Assembly (NCBI GenBank): GCA_022605425.2
Contig: JAKIMF020000001.1
Coordinates: forward strand, 1,862,501 to 1,926,500
DNA length: 64,000 nucleotides
From: Hamiltosporidium tvaerminnensis
Lineage: Eukaryota > Microsporidia > Dubosqiidae
Direction of reading: 5' to 3'
The notes under the pieces were generated by a model that searched no databases, was not told where the DNA came from, and was given only the letters and a program-made list of their open reading frames with translations. This document shows, piece after piece, positions 1 to 10,700 of the stretch (position 1 is the stretch's first letter; the number at the start of each line of letters is the position of its first letter). Made by a program: the position numbers and the translations under genes.

Positions 1-772
1 TGATGTTTCCTTGGATTTTTCGTTTAAAGAAAGTTCACTCGGTAGTATAAATTTAGGAGACAATGACTTACCGAGTCAGAATTGTTTTTTAGCATATTCT
101 AATAAAAACGAGGAAATGAACGATTCTACTTCGAAAGAAGATTCTGATGGATGGGAATGCACAGAATATTGCTTAGAAGATAAAAAAGAGGACAGTGAAA
201 ACAACGAAATATCAAATACAGGAAAATTAGATAGAAATTTTAATACCGAGAATTCAGTGTTAGAAGCCAAAAGTAATATTTCAGAAGAAAAACAAATCAA
301 AGATTGTACATCAAAAAGTAAGAATAAATATTCGGCTTTTGCGTTTATCGACAATATTTTTTCAGTGGATTCCAAAGAAACAATCATTAAAGAGAATAAA
401 GAAACTACAAAAGATTCTATTTTATTAGAAGATTGTTTATTTGAAAATAATAATTTTGTAAATGAAAAACCTTCTTTACAAAATATAAGTATTATATCTG
501 AAGGTATGAAGCAAAACGAGAAAACAGTTATTTCAAGAGATAATACTTCCCTATCGGATGAACCAATAAATGTGGGTTTGGAAAAGACACAGGATGCTGA
601 AATTAGTGATGATGATTGTCTAACTGATGATCCTAAACAAATTTCTTCTTCTAATCGAACAAGCAATGAGTCGTTTAATTCAAACGATTTTACAAAATTG
701 GATTCACAAATATATGCAAATAAAAATGCATTTACAAAGAAAAAAGAAGAAGATGAAATTAATGAAGAGTAA
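1..772 (+). CDS. CLASP-like protein, C-terminal end of a second gene copy (5' end outside window)
   Basis: The reading frame is open from the first base (codons start at position 2) to a TAA at 770-772 and matches the last 256 codons of the gene at 24010-27468. Only the low-complexity tail rich in Asp, Glu, Asn, Lys and Ser is visible, ending in KKKEEDEINEE. No folded domain falls in this part. By eye I count about 13 base differences from the full copy over some 770 bp, about nine of which change residues, mostly clustered at 470-560. The frame is uninterrupted. Matching sequence continues past the stop for several kilobases, so this is part of a segmental duplication. The TOG domain of this copy, if present, lies upstream of the window. 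I cannot tell whether this copy is a full gene or a 3' fragment. Confidence 0.8.
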   Translation, partial: DVSLDFSFKESSLGSINLGDNDLPSQNCFLAYSNKNEEMNDSTSKEDSDGWECTEYCLEDKKEDSENNEISNTGKLDRNFNTENSVLEAKSNISEEKQIKDCTSKSKNKYSAFAFIDNIFSVDSKETIIKENKETTKDSILLEDCLFENNNFVNEKPSLQNISIISEGMKQNEKTVISRDNTSLSDEPINVGLEKTQDAEISDDDCLTDDPKQISSSNRTSNESFNSNDFTKLDSQIYANKNAFTKKKEEDEINEE

Positions 773-2133
773 CTCTTTATAGTGGTTTTAATAAATATTT
801 TATAGTTATTTTGTTTATTGTTAGTACTTCATTTTCAGATAAAATTGATTTGTTTAAGTAAAAAATTTAATGACTATTTTTGAAGGAATATGTTTAAAGA
901 ATTTCTATCTTAAAAAAATTAATTAATTTTTTTTATTTCTTAATATTTTTAATTTATCACAGAAACTAATTTATTAATTAAGTAAAAACTGTTTCGTGCA
1001 ATCAAAGCACAATCTTATCTCGATTATATTATTTTTTTAATATTTTATTAGTTAATTGATAATAAAATATATTACAATAGGCAAAAAAGTGAAATATAAA
1101 TCCGAGCAATAAACTTGGATTTCTTTGTTTCTTCTATAAATATATTTTGATTTATAAAGTCAAATTACACTATTTGAAGCAATAAAAACGATTATTAAAC
1201 AATGCGCAACATTTCAAAAAAAAATGTCGCGATATGATTTGAATAGACGTGAAAAAAATTATTTTGTCTTCAAACTCTTTTTTAAATATTTGAAATCTAT
1301 CAATTGATCAACATCAGTACTTTACACTTGATCCAGAAGTTCTTCTAATATTAATTTCTTTATAAAATTATTCAGATATGTTTTTTATTAGTTTAGACTA
1401 AAACCCCGGGTGATATTTCATTTTATATTAAATCTAGTTTGGGCCTATTTCAGAAAATCAATCTCCTGGTTTCTACAGATACTATTTTTTTTGCCTATTT
1501 CTAACATTTGTTAGATGTAGGGAAACTATCGCAGTATAAAGGTGTGTTTTGGAGTCAGTCAATAATTTCAGAAAACTAAAAATCATTCATCTTTGTATAA
1601 CTTTGCTTTTTTTAATATAAAACATATAAAAGTTGGAAATAATTTTATCTAATTTACAACCAATTAAACCGAAAAGTGTGGTATGCATTGTATTTTTACT
1701 GACATGTTATGCAATAAAACTCGAAGTTCCTTCGCTATTTCTTTTCAATTATCTTGATTTAGGTTTTCGGTTTCTATTCAATTACACCGAGATCGCTGAA
1801 ATTATATTAAATTACATACCGTTTTTTTCTAAAAGATTCGAATCATATATAAAAAAATATTTAGTGAGCTATTTATATAGATGTTATTATGCTAAGCATC
1901 GATTTGAGGAGCAATAACTAAGCATAACTTTCTTTAATCCAAAGAGTTTGCAAAAAAAACAATATATTAAAAAATATAACTAAACGATTTAACGATAATA
2001 AAATATAAACGATTTTTTTGAACTTTTTATTTATTCTATGTATTTCTCATAAATTTAACAATCCAATCGTCTCTTCGATAGAACTTTATTTGCTAACAGG
2101 GACATTTTTTGCGGGGTTGTCCAGCCCCAACAC
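773..2133. other. Intergenic, duplicated downstream of the CLASP-like gene
   Basis: No gene is supported here. The stretch is nearly identical to 27469-28829. It contains a hydrophobic frame at 1633-1917 that begins with TTG rather than ATG. The equivalent frame in the other copy is broken by indels around 28370-28450, so I do not call a gene. From about 2000 the sequence belongs to the 3' flank shared by all eight 118-codon cassettes. Confidence 0.6.
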
Positions 2134-2490
2134 TTATATATTAAGCTCAGATTCTTCATTATGTTCTAAAATAATTTTATAATAAGAACATTTTTCTGGA
2201 TATTTAAACATTTCAATATATACATCGATGTTTAAAAGCCAATACCACTCAAATGCATTCATTGGCATTTTCTTTGTATCTATAAAGATGTATTGTAATA
2301 TTGAAACCAAAGCATTTATAACCAAAAATACTTCTACAATATATAAGTTAATATGGAAGGAACTATGGAAGTAATATATCACCTGATTACAAGATGATCT
2401 CATTGTTATAAAGTGAAGATGTGAGTCATAATATATTTCTAGGATGGCTTGAACGAGTATGAAGAAGAGGATGACAGATAATGTTTTCAT
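2134..2490 (-). CDS. 118-aa secretory/membrane-type protein, cassette copy 1
   Basis: I do not recognise the family. The frame opens with ATG at 2490; two further codons upstream are open but have no ATG. The protein begins with Met-Lys and a hydrophobic run (residues 4-18, LSVILFFILVQAILE), as in a signal peptide or anchor. A second hydrophobic stretch lies at about residues 47-70, the single Cys of the core is near residue 34, and the C-terminal third is acidic and aromatic. This copy has Trp at residue 82 where most copies have Gln, and belongs to the C-terminal subtype with CSYYK after the KYPEK motif. It lies directly downstream, on the same strand, of a decayed Helitron helicase. It is probably expressed or was until recently, because the frame is intact in seven of eight copies while neighbouring DNA has many indels. 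Confidence 0.6.
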   Translation of the reverse strand: MKTLSVILFFILVQAILEIYYDSHLHFITMRSSCNQVIYYFHSSFHINLYIVEVFLVINALVSILQYIFIDTKKMPMNAFEWYWLLNIDVYIEMFKYPEKCSYYKIILEHNEESELNI

Positions 2491-3229
2491 AAACAAACAA
2501 TTGAATTCATTCTTTTATAATAAAAATTGTAAACAAGTTTCATATTTCCTTATCAAATAAACAAATGAAAAAATCAGATTTTAGAAAAATTAAACTAAGA
2601 AAATTTTGATTAGTTATTTGAAATAATATCTGAATTAATAGTAAATTAGTGTACAAAAAAAGTAAAAAAATATATTCTGATACGTAGGTTATACACAGAA
2701 TATTATTTAGAATGGTAAAAATATTAAAAATAAGAATTAGAATTTAAATAAAATATGTTAATAAAACAAGTTTGAAAACTTCATATAAATATTTAGTTCG
2801 TCTTTTGGATTGGAACAAATTGAATTATATTTTTATTAAGGATATCTATTCAAAATTAAAACAAGTAGTAAAAAATTCCACTTAATATTTTTTTATTGCA
2901 TAGAGGTATCTAAAGAAAATTCGTTCAAATTGCAATATTTTGGCTATTCATAATCTTGTTTCATTCTTTCTTTATATATAATTCATTCGGTAAATTTAAA
3001 TGTCATTGTTTCAATTTCGATCAGCTTCTTTACATGTTTAAGTCTAATGATTTTTGCTTTTATTTCTTTAACCTCTTTTCTTAGAGGTGGGTATGTGCGA
3101 TTGTATTTGTAAAGAATAATGGACTGGTTTGCTGACACTTGTTTCTGTGATCGTGTAAGAAACTAATTTTAAATATGATAAAATTAGCATAATAGATTAA
3201 AATTTTTTTTAATACTTTTTATTAATTTA
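2491..3229 (-). other. Between 118-codon gene and helicase remnant; no gene
   Basis: About 150 bp upstream of the ATG (to roughly 2640) is shared by all eight cassettes and probably holds the promoter and 5' leader. The rest is specific to the Helitron units and should include the 3' end of the element, since the helicase ends near 3235 on this strand. I could not place a convincing Helitron 3' hairpin plus CTRR end. Confidence 0.4.
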
Positions 3230-4780
3230 TTTGGACGCTCTTTCAGATAAACACTATTTTTCGTTCTTTCTTCTGGCGTGTATGCGGAATGATCGGAAGA
3301 TTGACTCACTCTTGAAATGACCTACAAAGTTTTTCATATGCGAATGCAGGGTTATAGCGATCTATTCTACGCAATTGCAGCGTTCGACATCATTATTTGC
3401 CTACTACTTTATTAAGATGAGTCGCAGATAAGGTTTTAAAAGGTTTAATTCTAATGAAATATATGTTGAAAAATGTAAATGCGGCTACTTTACATCTTAT
3501 CTTTTTATTTCTTATATCATACTGTAACTTTCATGCTATTCTTGATAAGTTTTTTTTACCGAAAGTCTTGTATCGGTATAAAGAACAGATAAATTAAATT
3601 ATGGAAGAAGAATGATAGGCGCTTCGCTTTTGTATTGTAAAACATGTGAATAATACCCAAAAAATCAGTGAATTAAGAATATGTAGAATCTAAACAAAGT
3701 CTTCTTTATTTATAATTTTATCGATAAACTTATATGTTGTAATTTCGCCTGGTCTTCTAATTTGCAGTTTTAAATTTAATTCATTTAAATGTTCGTTGTT
3801 AGTGGTTAATATAGCACGTGTACGGATCCACTGATGATTTAAACTTTATCGTGATATCTCGAAGAATGTTTTGATTCATTGATCTTGAGTTGATGTCATC
3901 TTATAATAGTTTTCTGGAAATGTAATTTATTGTGTAAATCCGTAAAATATTACTTCGAATTCTCTATATCTATTATTTTTTTTTAAAAAAGTGCAGCAAA
4001 TGTATGCATTTTGTTTTCTAACACGTAAGTTAGTTTTTTTAATTAATTTCTTTGCATTTCTCTTTAATATTGATGATTTTAGACATGCGTTTGGTTCATC
4101 GTTCAGTGTGAAACAAAGACTAACTGATAGAGTTTGATGAAAATCACTAGACGGTAAAATTAGCACTCTCAAGAAAGCCTGTAAATTCGCTCTCAAATTT
4201 TTTAGTGTACGATAAAGGGCTTCCAGTCCCTTTTTGTGTGTCTCTTTGTAGTATTCTACTATCTAATTATAGGTTATTGAATTCCCTTATAAATATAAAA
4301 TTATATTTTATTAAAACCTCAATGATGGAAGAAAGGAAAACCTGAAGTGGAATAATAATTCAAATAAATCTTTTGTTGATCAAAAAAAATCTTTAGTTAC
4401 ACGGGTTAACAAACCCTTCTATTCAAATGATAGAGCCTGCCTCTATCAAAGATACCTTTTACTGGGTGCCTCGAGAGAGGTTACGACATCCTCATACATT
4501 CATTTCATTAATCAGTTCGTATTTAGTGACTTTTCCCATTCCGGAATATAAGTGATATTCCACATTGTTCTCTCATTGGTTTGCAAATACAATTGTAACG
4601 TTAAAAATGAATGTTTCGCATGACCATCCTAAAAATGTTGCCCGATTTTATAAAAAATTCGATAAAAAGAGCAAGAATGAATATAAAAAACAAATAGGAC
4701 ACTTTTAACCCTATTATATTTAACAAAACCCATTTAAGATATGACACGTTCTAATAACAATTTTTAACTTACTATACCAT
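3230..4780 (-). pseudogene. Helitron Pif1-like helicase remnant, copy 1
   Basis: Translating the minus strand in shifting frames gives a series in the order expected for the helicase half of a Helitron Rep-helicase. ETHKKGLEALYRTLKNLR (about 4262-4190) corresponds to the conserved ...HKkaLEALdRTLkDLR segment. DFHQTLSV (about 4146-4126) corresponds to the GDFRQTLPV Walker B region. Next come NACLKSS (about 4093-4073), RAILTTNNEHLNELN (about 3821-3780), YKFIDKI, ILNSL, LYTDTRLSVKK (about 3580-3551; compare LCNGTRL.IKKL), and a degenerate C-terminus ending RKIVFI (about 3262-3245; compare KTKNIVY). Frameshifts and stops separate the pieces, so it is dead. About 260 bp lie between the motif Ia and motif II regions where some 36 bp are expected, so an old insertion is present in every copy. 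The helicase N-terminus and Rep nuclease were not found. Confidence 0.75.
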
Positions 4781-5082
4781 CTTTAACAACCTGCTAACCT
4801 AAATATTCATTTAATACCATACTTTAACTGTAGTACTCTCTGAATTTTAACTCCTTAAATTCACCACACTGTTTTAACATCGTTTAATAAAAATCTCATA
4901 ATAAAATCTTTTAGTTATAGGGTTTTTTGATCAATATAATAATCCTTGCAATTCATATAATAATTTTTCGATCAATATCATAATTGTTGAAGTCAATATC
5001 ATAATCCTTGCAATCAATATAATAATTATTTTTAAAAAATAAAAATTTAAAAAATAAAATTATAAATAGTACTTGAGAATTA

Positions 5083-6262
5083 TTATTTAAGAATCACTTG
5101 CCCTACTTCAGCCTTTTGCAAATACTCTAACATTTTACGGTAAAAAGAACTACAATGTTCTCCCGTGATTTCATTAAATTTTTCATAAATTAATATTCTT
5201 AACTGAGGCTCAGTACGAGCACCACCTCGAATTACTTTATTTTTCCAGACTAAGAATACATTCTCAATTGGATTAAGAAATGGAGAGTAAGGTGGAAGAT
5301 ATTTTATTCGATACGAAGCAATTTCCTCATCATCATTCAATCCACGATAGTGATGAATTCTCGCATTGTCCATTACAAATATTGGAGTCAAAATTCCTTG
5401 CCTTTGACAACTTTCATTAATCTCCTTAATAAATAATTTGAAATCCTCACCATTTACGGCCCTCTCATGAATCTTATGGTATATCATACCATATTTGTTC
5501 ATTGCTGCGACTCTGAAATATTTTTACTTCAGGCTGCAGCCACAAAAAAATGTGTAGATTCATCTCTCATATTAGGGTCTCTACTGGGGCGTATTACTAC
5601 CGCAACCCCAACTTCGTCTAAAAAGACAAGGTTTTTGTCATCGTTATTAACCTCAAATTCTCGAAAACTAGTTGCGCAATTTGTTCTGAGCTCGTTTTCA
5701 ATGGTAACTTTCTACGCTCAGGCACTAATGTTATACGCTTTAGAGTGTAATGATACTCTCTTGGTGCGCGATCAATATATTAGTTGACACATCAACATTA
5801 AAAGTGCATTTGATCTATTCTGCCGGCTCATACAGGGTTTCTGTGCACTCCAAGCTAACATAGGTTTGTAAGCTCTCTTTTATTTCCAGAGTTAACTTTG
5901 AACGCCTATCACCACCATCTCTTTTCTCGACAAATACCAGGCCGGTTTTTAAATATCGTTTAACGATACTATTAACCGTCTGTTAATTTATTTGATACAT
6001 CGAGGCAATTGCAGACATAGAATGGCCTTCCATTGTCTTTTCAATTATGCATTCCCGATCATTATTAGAAACTTTTTGTTTCCTCAGAGCTGGAATGGTG
6101 GTTGTTGAGGGATTTTCATCATGTGATCTCGATGTTTCTACAAGACACTTCAAAACACTTCAAAACATTGTCATTTTCGCAATCTATACATTCCGGTGTT
6201 TCACCGACATGAAAATCATATTTGTTCTCGTTGGTATTTTTACCTGAAAAAGCATTTGACAT
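5083..6262 (-). pseudogene. DD34E transposase, frameshifted copy 1
   Basis: The protein would start at ATG 6262 (MSNAFS...) and end with QVILK at 5083, about 390 codons. N-terminal part: a helix-turn-helix around ISAIASMYQIN and VNSIVKRYLKTG. Catalytic part: FLDEVGV (first Asp, near 5617), VMDNARIHH (second Asp) and LPPYSPFLNPIE (Glu), with 34 residues between the second Asp and the Glu. Lesions: a 10-bp tandem duplication (acttcaaaac twice) near 6150-6170 shifts the frame after residue 30 or so; a shift or stop lies near 5510-5530 between the FFVAAA and AAMNKYG segments. The last 139 codons (5502-5083) are intact. It belongs to the Tc1/mariner-IS630 cut-and-paste transposases. Confidence 0.85.
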
Positions 6263-6351
6263 GGGAGTTAATTTTATAATGAATAAATTATTTTTTAAAT
6301 TTTTATTTTTTAAAAAAAATTATTCTATGGATTGCAAGGATTATGATATTG

Positions 6352-6474
6352 ATTGCAACAATTATGATATTGATCGAAAATTTATTATATTGATTGCAAC
6401 AATTATGATATTGATCGAAAATTTATTATATTGATTGCAACAATTATGATATTGATCGAAAATTTATTATATTG
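6352..6474. repeat. 41-bp tandem repeat, three units, in transposon end
   Basis: Three consecutive 41-bp units starting attgcaacaattatgatatt lie just inside the right end of the DD34E element, on the 5' side of its transposase gene. The second element copy has two diverged units at the same place (about 36706-36787). This repeat-number change and the 10-bp duplication in the transposase account for nearly all of the 50-bp length difference between the two copies. Such subterminal repeats could be transposase binding sites. Confidence 0.8.
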
Positions 6475-6549
6475 ATTGCAATGATTATGATATTGATCGA
6501 AAAATTATGATATTGATTGCAGGATTATTATATTCATTGAAAAGCCTTA

Positions 6550-7431
6550 TAATATACCTTGATATAAAAGAGGTATAAAAGAACAAGCGAAAATGTGTAG
6601 TAAATATGCGATATCATTTCGTTGTTATCATATAAAATTACAGGAATAACGAGTTGCTTTTTTTATCTCATAAGTCACAAACAAGTTACCTTCGCAAGAG
6701 ATTTGAAGAACCTCAATCAATTTCTTATGAATATAACATCCAAAAATTCTCTTATATTCTTTCATTATAATTAATTTCCAAACAATAAATTCTAGCGTTG
6801 TCTCGGTGTTTATATTTTTTCTAAGTACTTAAAAATATTCTTAACTTCACGCACTTGATTTTTTTTTAAAAATTTTTTTTGTAGTTTTAGTTGTTTGTAT
6901 TTGTTCTATACAAAAAGTGATTTTTTTTATACAACTAACCTTCTGGATTTATATTTGTTCTCTAAATACCAATAAAAACGTTAAAATATTAAGAGAAATT
7001 AAATCTAATTTTTTATTTGTTAATCATTAATATTTAACACAGGCTTCGCCATTTCGTTTCAAGAAACCAAATATTTATAAATTATGTTTTTACTAAAAAA
7101 AATTAGAAAACGTCTATATAGCATACAATCTCAGATCTTAGTATTTATATTTAAGATTTATATAGGAACCTATGCACCGTATAATCCTAATGCACAAATC
7201 ACATAGATAAACTCAAAAACAATACCCAAATAAAAAGCTCTTATTATCAAAACTTATAAGCGTAAATTTTAAAAGTATTTTAGAAAAAAAATATAAAATA
7301 TAAACGATTCTTTTGAACTTTTTATTTATTCTATGAATTACTCATTAATGAAACAATAATCAACGTGTTTCTTTCATAGAACTTTATTTGCTAACAGGGA
7401 CAGTTTTTACGGGGTTATCCAGCCCCAACAC
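6550..7431 (-). other. Upstream segment of the Helitron unit, with decayed small reading frame
   Basis: This segment is equivalent to 31614-32496, 36863-37745 and, inverted, 44699-45573. In those copies a minus-sense frame beginning near EEYKRIF is open for about 73-77 codons. Here the equivalent region (about 6760-6550) is disrupted. Nothing else is recognisable. The last 130 bp before 7431 are the shared 3' flank of the 118-codon cassette. Confidence 0.5.
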
Positions 7432-7788
7432 TTATATATTAAGCTCAGATTCTTCATTATGTTCTAAAATAGTTTTATAATAAAGATATTTTTCTGGATA
7501 TTTAAACATTTCAATATATACTTCGATGATTAAAACCCAATATTGCTCAAATGCATTGATTGGTATTTTCTTTGTATCTATAAATAAGTATTGTAATATT
7601 GAAACCAAAGCATTTATAATCAAAAATACTTCTACAATATATAATGTAATATGGAAGGAACTATGGAAGTAATATATCACCTGATTACAAGATGATCTCA
7701 TTGTTATAAAGTGAAGATGTGAGTCATAATATATTTCTAAGATGGCTTGAGCGAGTATGAAGAAGAGGATGACAGATAATGTTTTCAT
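7432..7788 (-). CDS. 118-aa secretory/membrane-type protein, cassette copy 2
   Basis: Full-length frame from ATG 7788 to TAA at 7432-7434. It keeps the N-terminal hydrophobic segment (here with ILAQ at residues 11-14) and the second hydrophobic stretch. Differences from other copies are mostly conservative: Leu at 68, KKIPIN at 73-78, LIIEV near residue 90 and EKYLYYKTIL near residue 100. It forms the left boundary of segment Y and faces the plus-strand copy at 14018. In the GC block after its stop codon one base differs (GGATA instead of GGACA), which still allows G-U pairing with the downstream TGTCC. Confidence 0.6.
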   Translation of the reverse strand: MKTLSVILFFILAQAILEIYYDSHLHFITMRSSCNQVIYYFHSSFHITLYIVEVFLIINALVSILQYLFIDTKKIPINAFEQYWVLIIEVYIEMFKYPEKYLYYKTILEHNEESELNI

Positions 7789-7794
7789 AAACAA

Positions 7795-10700
7795 ACAATG
7801 GAATTCATTCTTTTATAATAAAAATTGTAAACAAGTTTCATGTTTTCTTATCAAATAAACAAATACAAAAATCGGATTTTAGAAAAATTAAACAAAGAAT
7901 ATTTGATTTTTTTAAATAAATAATATCTGAATTGATTATTTAAGAATTTAATATTACTTTTGAGTAATTCTAATTAAAATAATTAATTCAAGAAATGGCT
8001 TTTCTTAACCAATAATTTAATAGCAGAATTATGCTAGCTTATATTTTTAGATAAATATTTTAGTTTGAACAACTAATTTCAGCGCTAAAAATGTTTACTT
8101 TAATGGTAAAAAGCGGAGAGTATAAAAGGCTTGAAATAAAAAAATTTGTGCTGTAAAAAGGGATAATATTTCATTTAATTTTTTGGAATTCGAAGCATAT
8201 TTTATTTTTTTAAGAAATTAAAAAGGACTGATAATCAAATTTTACTAAATGCTTAAGGGAATTCAAAATATACTAAGAAGCCGAATGAAAATGAATTGCT
8301 TTAAGAAATAGAAAATGCGATATATTAAGCTGCTTGAATTATTTGCTTAAAGGATAATTTATCGATTTAATCCTTAATTTATTAGATAAATCATATTAGA
8401 TTAGGAATTAATATTTCCATTGAAATTTAGAACGTTATTTAAAAAAGAATGGATAGTGAATTTTTAAGGCTGTTAGCTTTTTTTGTAAGTGTTTCTTATG
8501 TAGCTCTCGAGGTAAAAACTAGACAGAATATATGAAAATGATATTCCATGCCTATATGAATATCTCATTACAAAGCCTCGCCTTTAATTTGATGAACTTG
8601 AATTCATTTAGAAATAGATTTTCAATAACTGCATATTTAATTATTTTTTTCAAAACGAAAATTTAAATACTAATAAAAAATAATACATTTTGTGTAAAAC
8701 CAATATCTTTTAGAAAATGTATAAATTTAAATATACCCATAAATAATTGACAACGTGTGCCCGATACTAGACTATAGCTTATTGGAAGAAGTTAAAGCGA
8801 AGATTAATTAAAAGTTTAGATATAAAATAAGCGTAAATTAAATGCAAAAAATATTTTAACCTTTTTAGATTATTAAGTTCTTCGATTTATCTATATAATA
8901 AAAGAGAATCATTCAAACTAGTATTTAACTTGGTTTGTTCTGTATCGAAATGAAATATGATACACATTCACCGGAATGGTGGTTTCATCCTTCTGCCTGA
9001 TATGAATTGCAAGAAACTGGCTATGCTGTCTTACAAACGAACATCGCCTTAAAAATTATTAGTATCAGGATCAATAAAAAAATATAAAGCGAATAGGAGG
9101 AATTCGGAATGTAAAATAATCATAATATTTTTTTTTGATAAATGAGAAGCAAATCCAAATACATTTCGGATAAAAACATAAGTTTAAATGAAAAGTTAAA
9201 AATATAAATTACAAAACGTATCTGACGAAATAAAAAAATTATTAATAACAGCCAAGCTCAAAAGATTCAAATTATGAACCTTTTTTTAGTGATTTCTAAT
9301 GATTTAAGAAATGAAATATATGGCCACTCCAACAAACCTTTGTGAATTATATCAAGATATAAAACTATTAGCGATTGATGAAGGAAATTTCAAATTAGCG
9401 AGCTCTAAAATTAGTAGGATTTTAGACTACACGCAAAAAGAACTAAATGATACAATAATATTAGGCTTTACAACGTAGGATTCGATCAACGCCTCTGGTT
9501 TCGCTAAAACAATATATTTTATTCTTTTAAACAAATTAGGAATTTTAAATTTAAATAAAGTGAAAAAACAAGAGTAACACCAGGATTAAAAAATTTCCAA
9601 AAATTAGAACGATAGAGCCGATATATTTATTTCAGATTAGCATGTAAACATGAGAACAATGTCAGCTACAATCAGTTTCAAAGACTTATTTTAAAAGTTT
9701 GAATAGTAAACCTAAGATGCAGCTTTTTAAATCAATTTGGATTATTTATAGGTATGATTTTAGCATAATTAATTGTTTTATAACGTAATACTATGTTGTT
9801 TAAAAATAGCAAAGCTTTATTCTAAATATTTAAGTAATAATATAATCATATATATTTGGTAAGTAAAAGTTGAGAGAAAATAACCACATAAAAAACCATC
9901 TGCCTGGTAATGAGTATGTGAAATAGGTGTGAAGATTATTGTTTGGATTTTGTGGAAATAAAACTACACTACATTTTCGGTTGTTCCATTAGAGTTTGGA
10001 TGAGGAGGGAAAGGTCTACGAAATGGCGAAACTTTTTCTTAAAATTTATTTGCATTTTTTTACTTAACTAAATCCAAGGCTGTGGCTGAACGTGTGGGTA
10101 ATTTCCATGTAAAATCTTGTAAACCTAGCCTTGCTCATTCGGGTTAGAAGAATTTGCGCCTGGAAGATATAAAAACAAAACCCTTTAAAGCCGAAAAAGC
10201 TTAGTTGTCAGTTATACCTGTTGTTATGACATTGCACTACCTAAGTGGACCTCATGCAAATCGGCAAGATATATCTTAGCTAGAAGTCAATTGGATCCGG
10301 GAAATGTACAGTAAATTGGAATGCTGCATGGTCTCAGAGGTGTGAATGGGTTTCGACGTACGATAAAACACCATGCAACGAACATTAAAGAACTTTGGGC
10401 AACAGCCATCTTATTTTTTGGGTTTTACGCACCTTTTAGATTAAATGCTTTGAAATTTAGGTATCTTAGGGGGTACTGATAGATTTATGAGGGATCAGTT
10501 ATATATTTTAAATTTAGAACTGCGTTAATGTCATGAAAACAATATAAATCTTGCCTTCTTTTTTTTTTAAAAGCATGATATTTTTAAAGAAAATTGGTAG
10601 GTTATCTGAAATAAAAAATCAAAATATTTTTAAAAATATTACAATAGAGAGATTTAAAACCAAAATTTGTTATAGGATAGGAAAAAAACATACACCAATT

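Larger units (their letters stand above)
4918..6549 (-). mobile_element. Tc1/mariner-IS630 (DD34E) transposon, copy 1, 1,632 bp
   Basis: The ends are imperfect inverted repeats: TAGGGTTTTTTGATCAATAT at 4918, and on the opposite strand at 6549 TAAGGCTTTTCAATGAATAT, both continuing AATAATCC. TA dinucleotides flank it at 4916-4917 and 6550-6551. The paralogous unit at about 31600-31625 reads straight across with one TA (31612-31613), which gives both the boundaries and the target duplication. Subterminal regions on both sides are rich in repeats of an attgcaaggattatgatatt type. The internal transposase gene is broken, so this copy cannot be autonomous. Confidence 0.9.
2134..7431 (-). repeat. Helitron/118-codon tandem unit, copy 1 (with DD34E insertion)
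   Basis: From one 118-codon gene to the next is 5,298 bp. Subtracting the 1,632-bp transposon at 4918-6549 leaves 3,666 bp, the period of the other units (28830 to 32497 is 3,667 bp; 32497 to 37746 is 5,249 bp, or 3,667 bp without its 1,582-bp transposon). In minus-strand order the unit carries an upstream segment (7431-6550), a helicase remnant and the next 118-codon gene. Copies differ by scattered substitutions and small indels. Confidence 0.85.

Noticed and set aside
1633-1917. 94-codon hydrophobic frame after the partial CLASP-like gene
   Set aside because: No ATG at the start, and the duplicated copy near 28330-28615 is interrupted by indels.
3927-4196. 89-codon minus-strand frame as a free-standing gene
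   Set aside because: It starts with TTG and is a fragment of the helicase remnant, continuous upstream with GLEALYRTLKN without any ATG.
6300-6540. CRISPR-like array of short repeats
   Set aside because: The repeats are adjacent 41-bp units without unique spacers and lie inside a transposon end; the genome is eukaryotic.
9960-10200. Integrase-like phrase PPHPNSNGTTENVV on the minus strand of Y, suggesting a Ty3-type element
   Set aside because: Only one short motif fits. Another integrase-like phrase (LTKSKAVAERV) appears on the opposite strand in the same place, so at least one is chance. No reverse transcriptase or LTRs were found.
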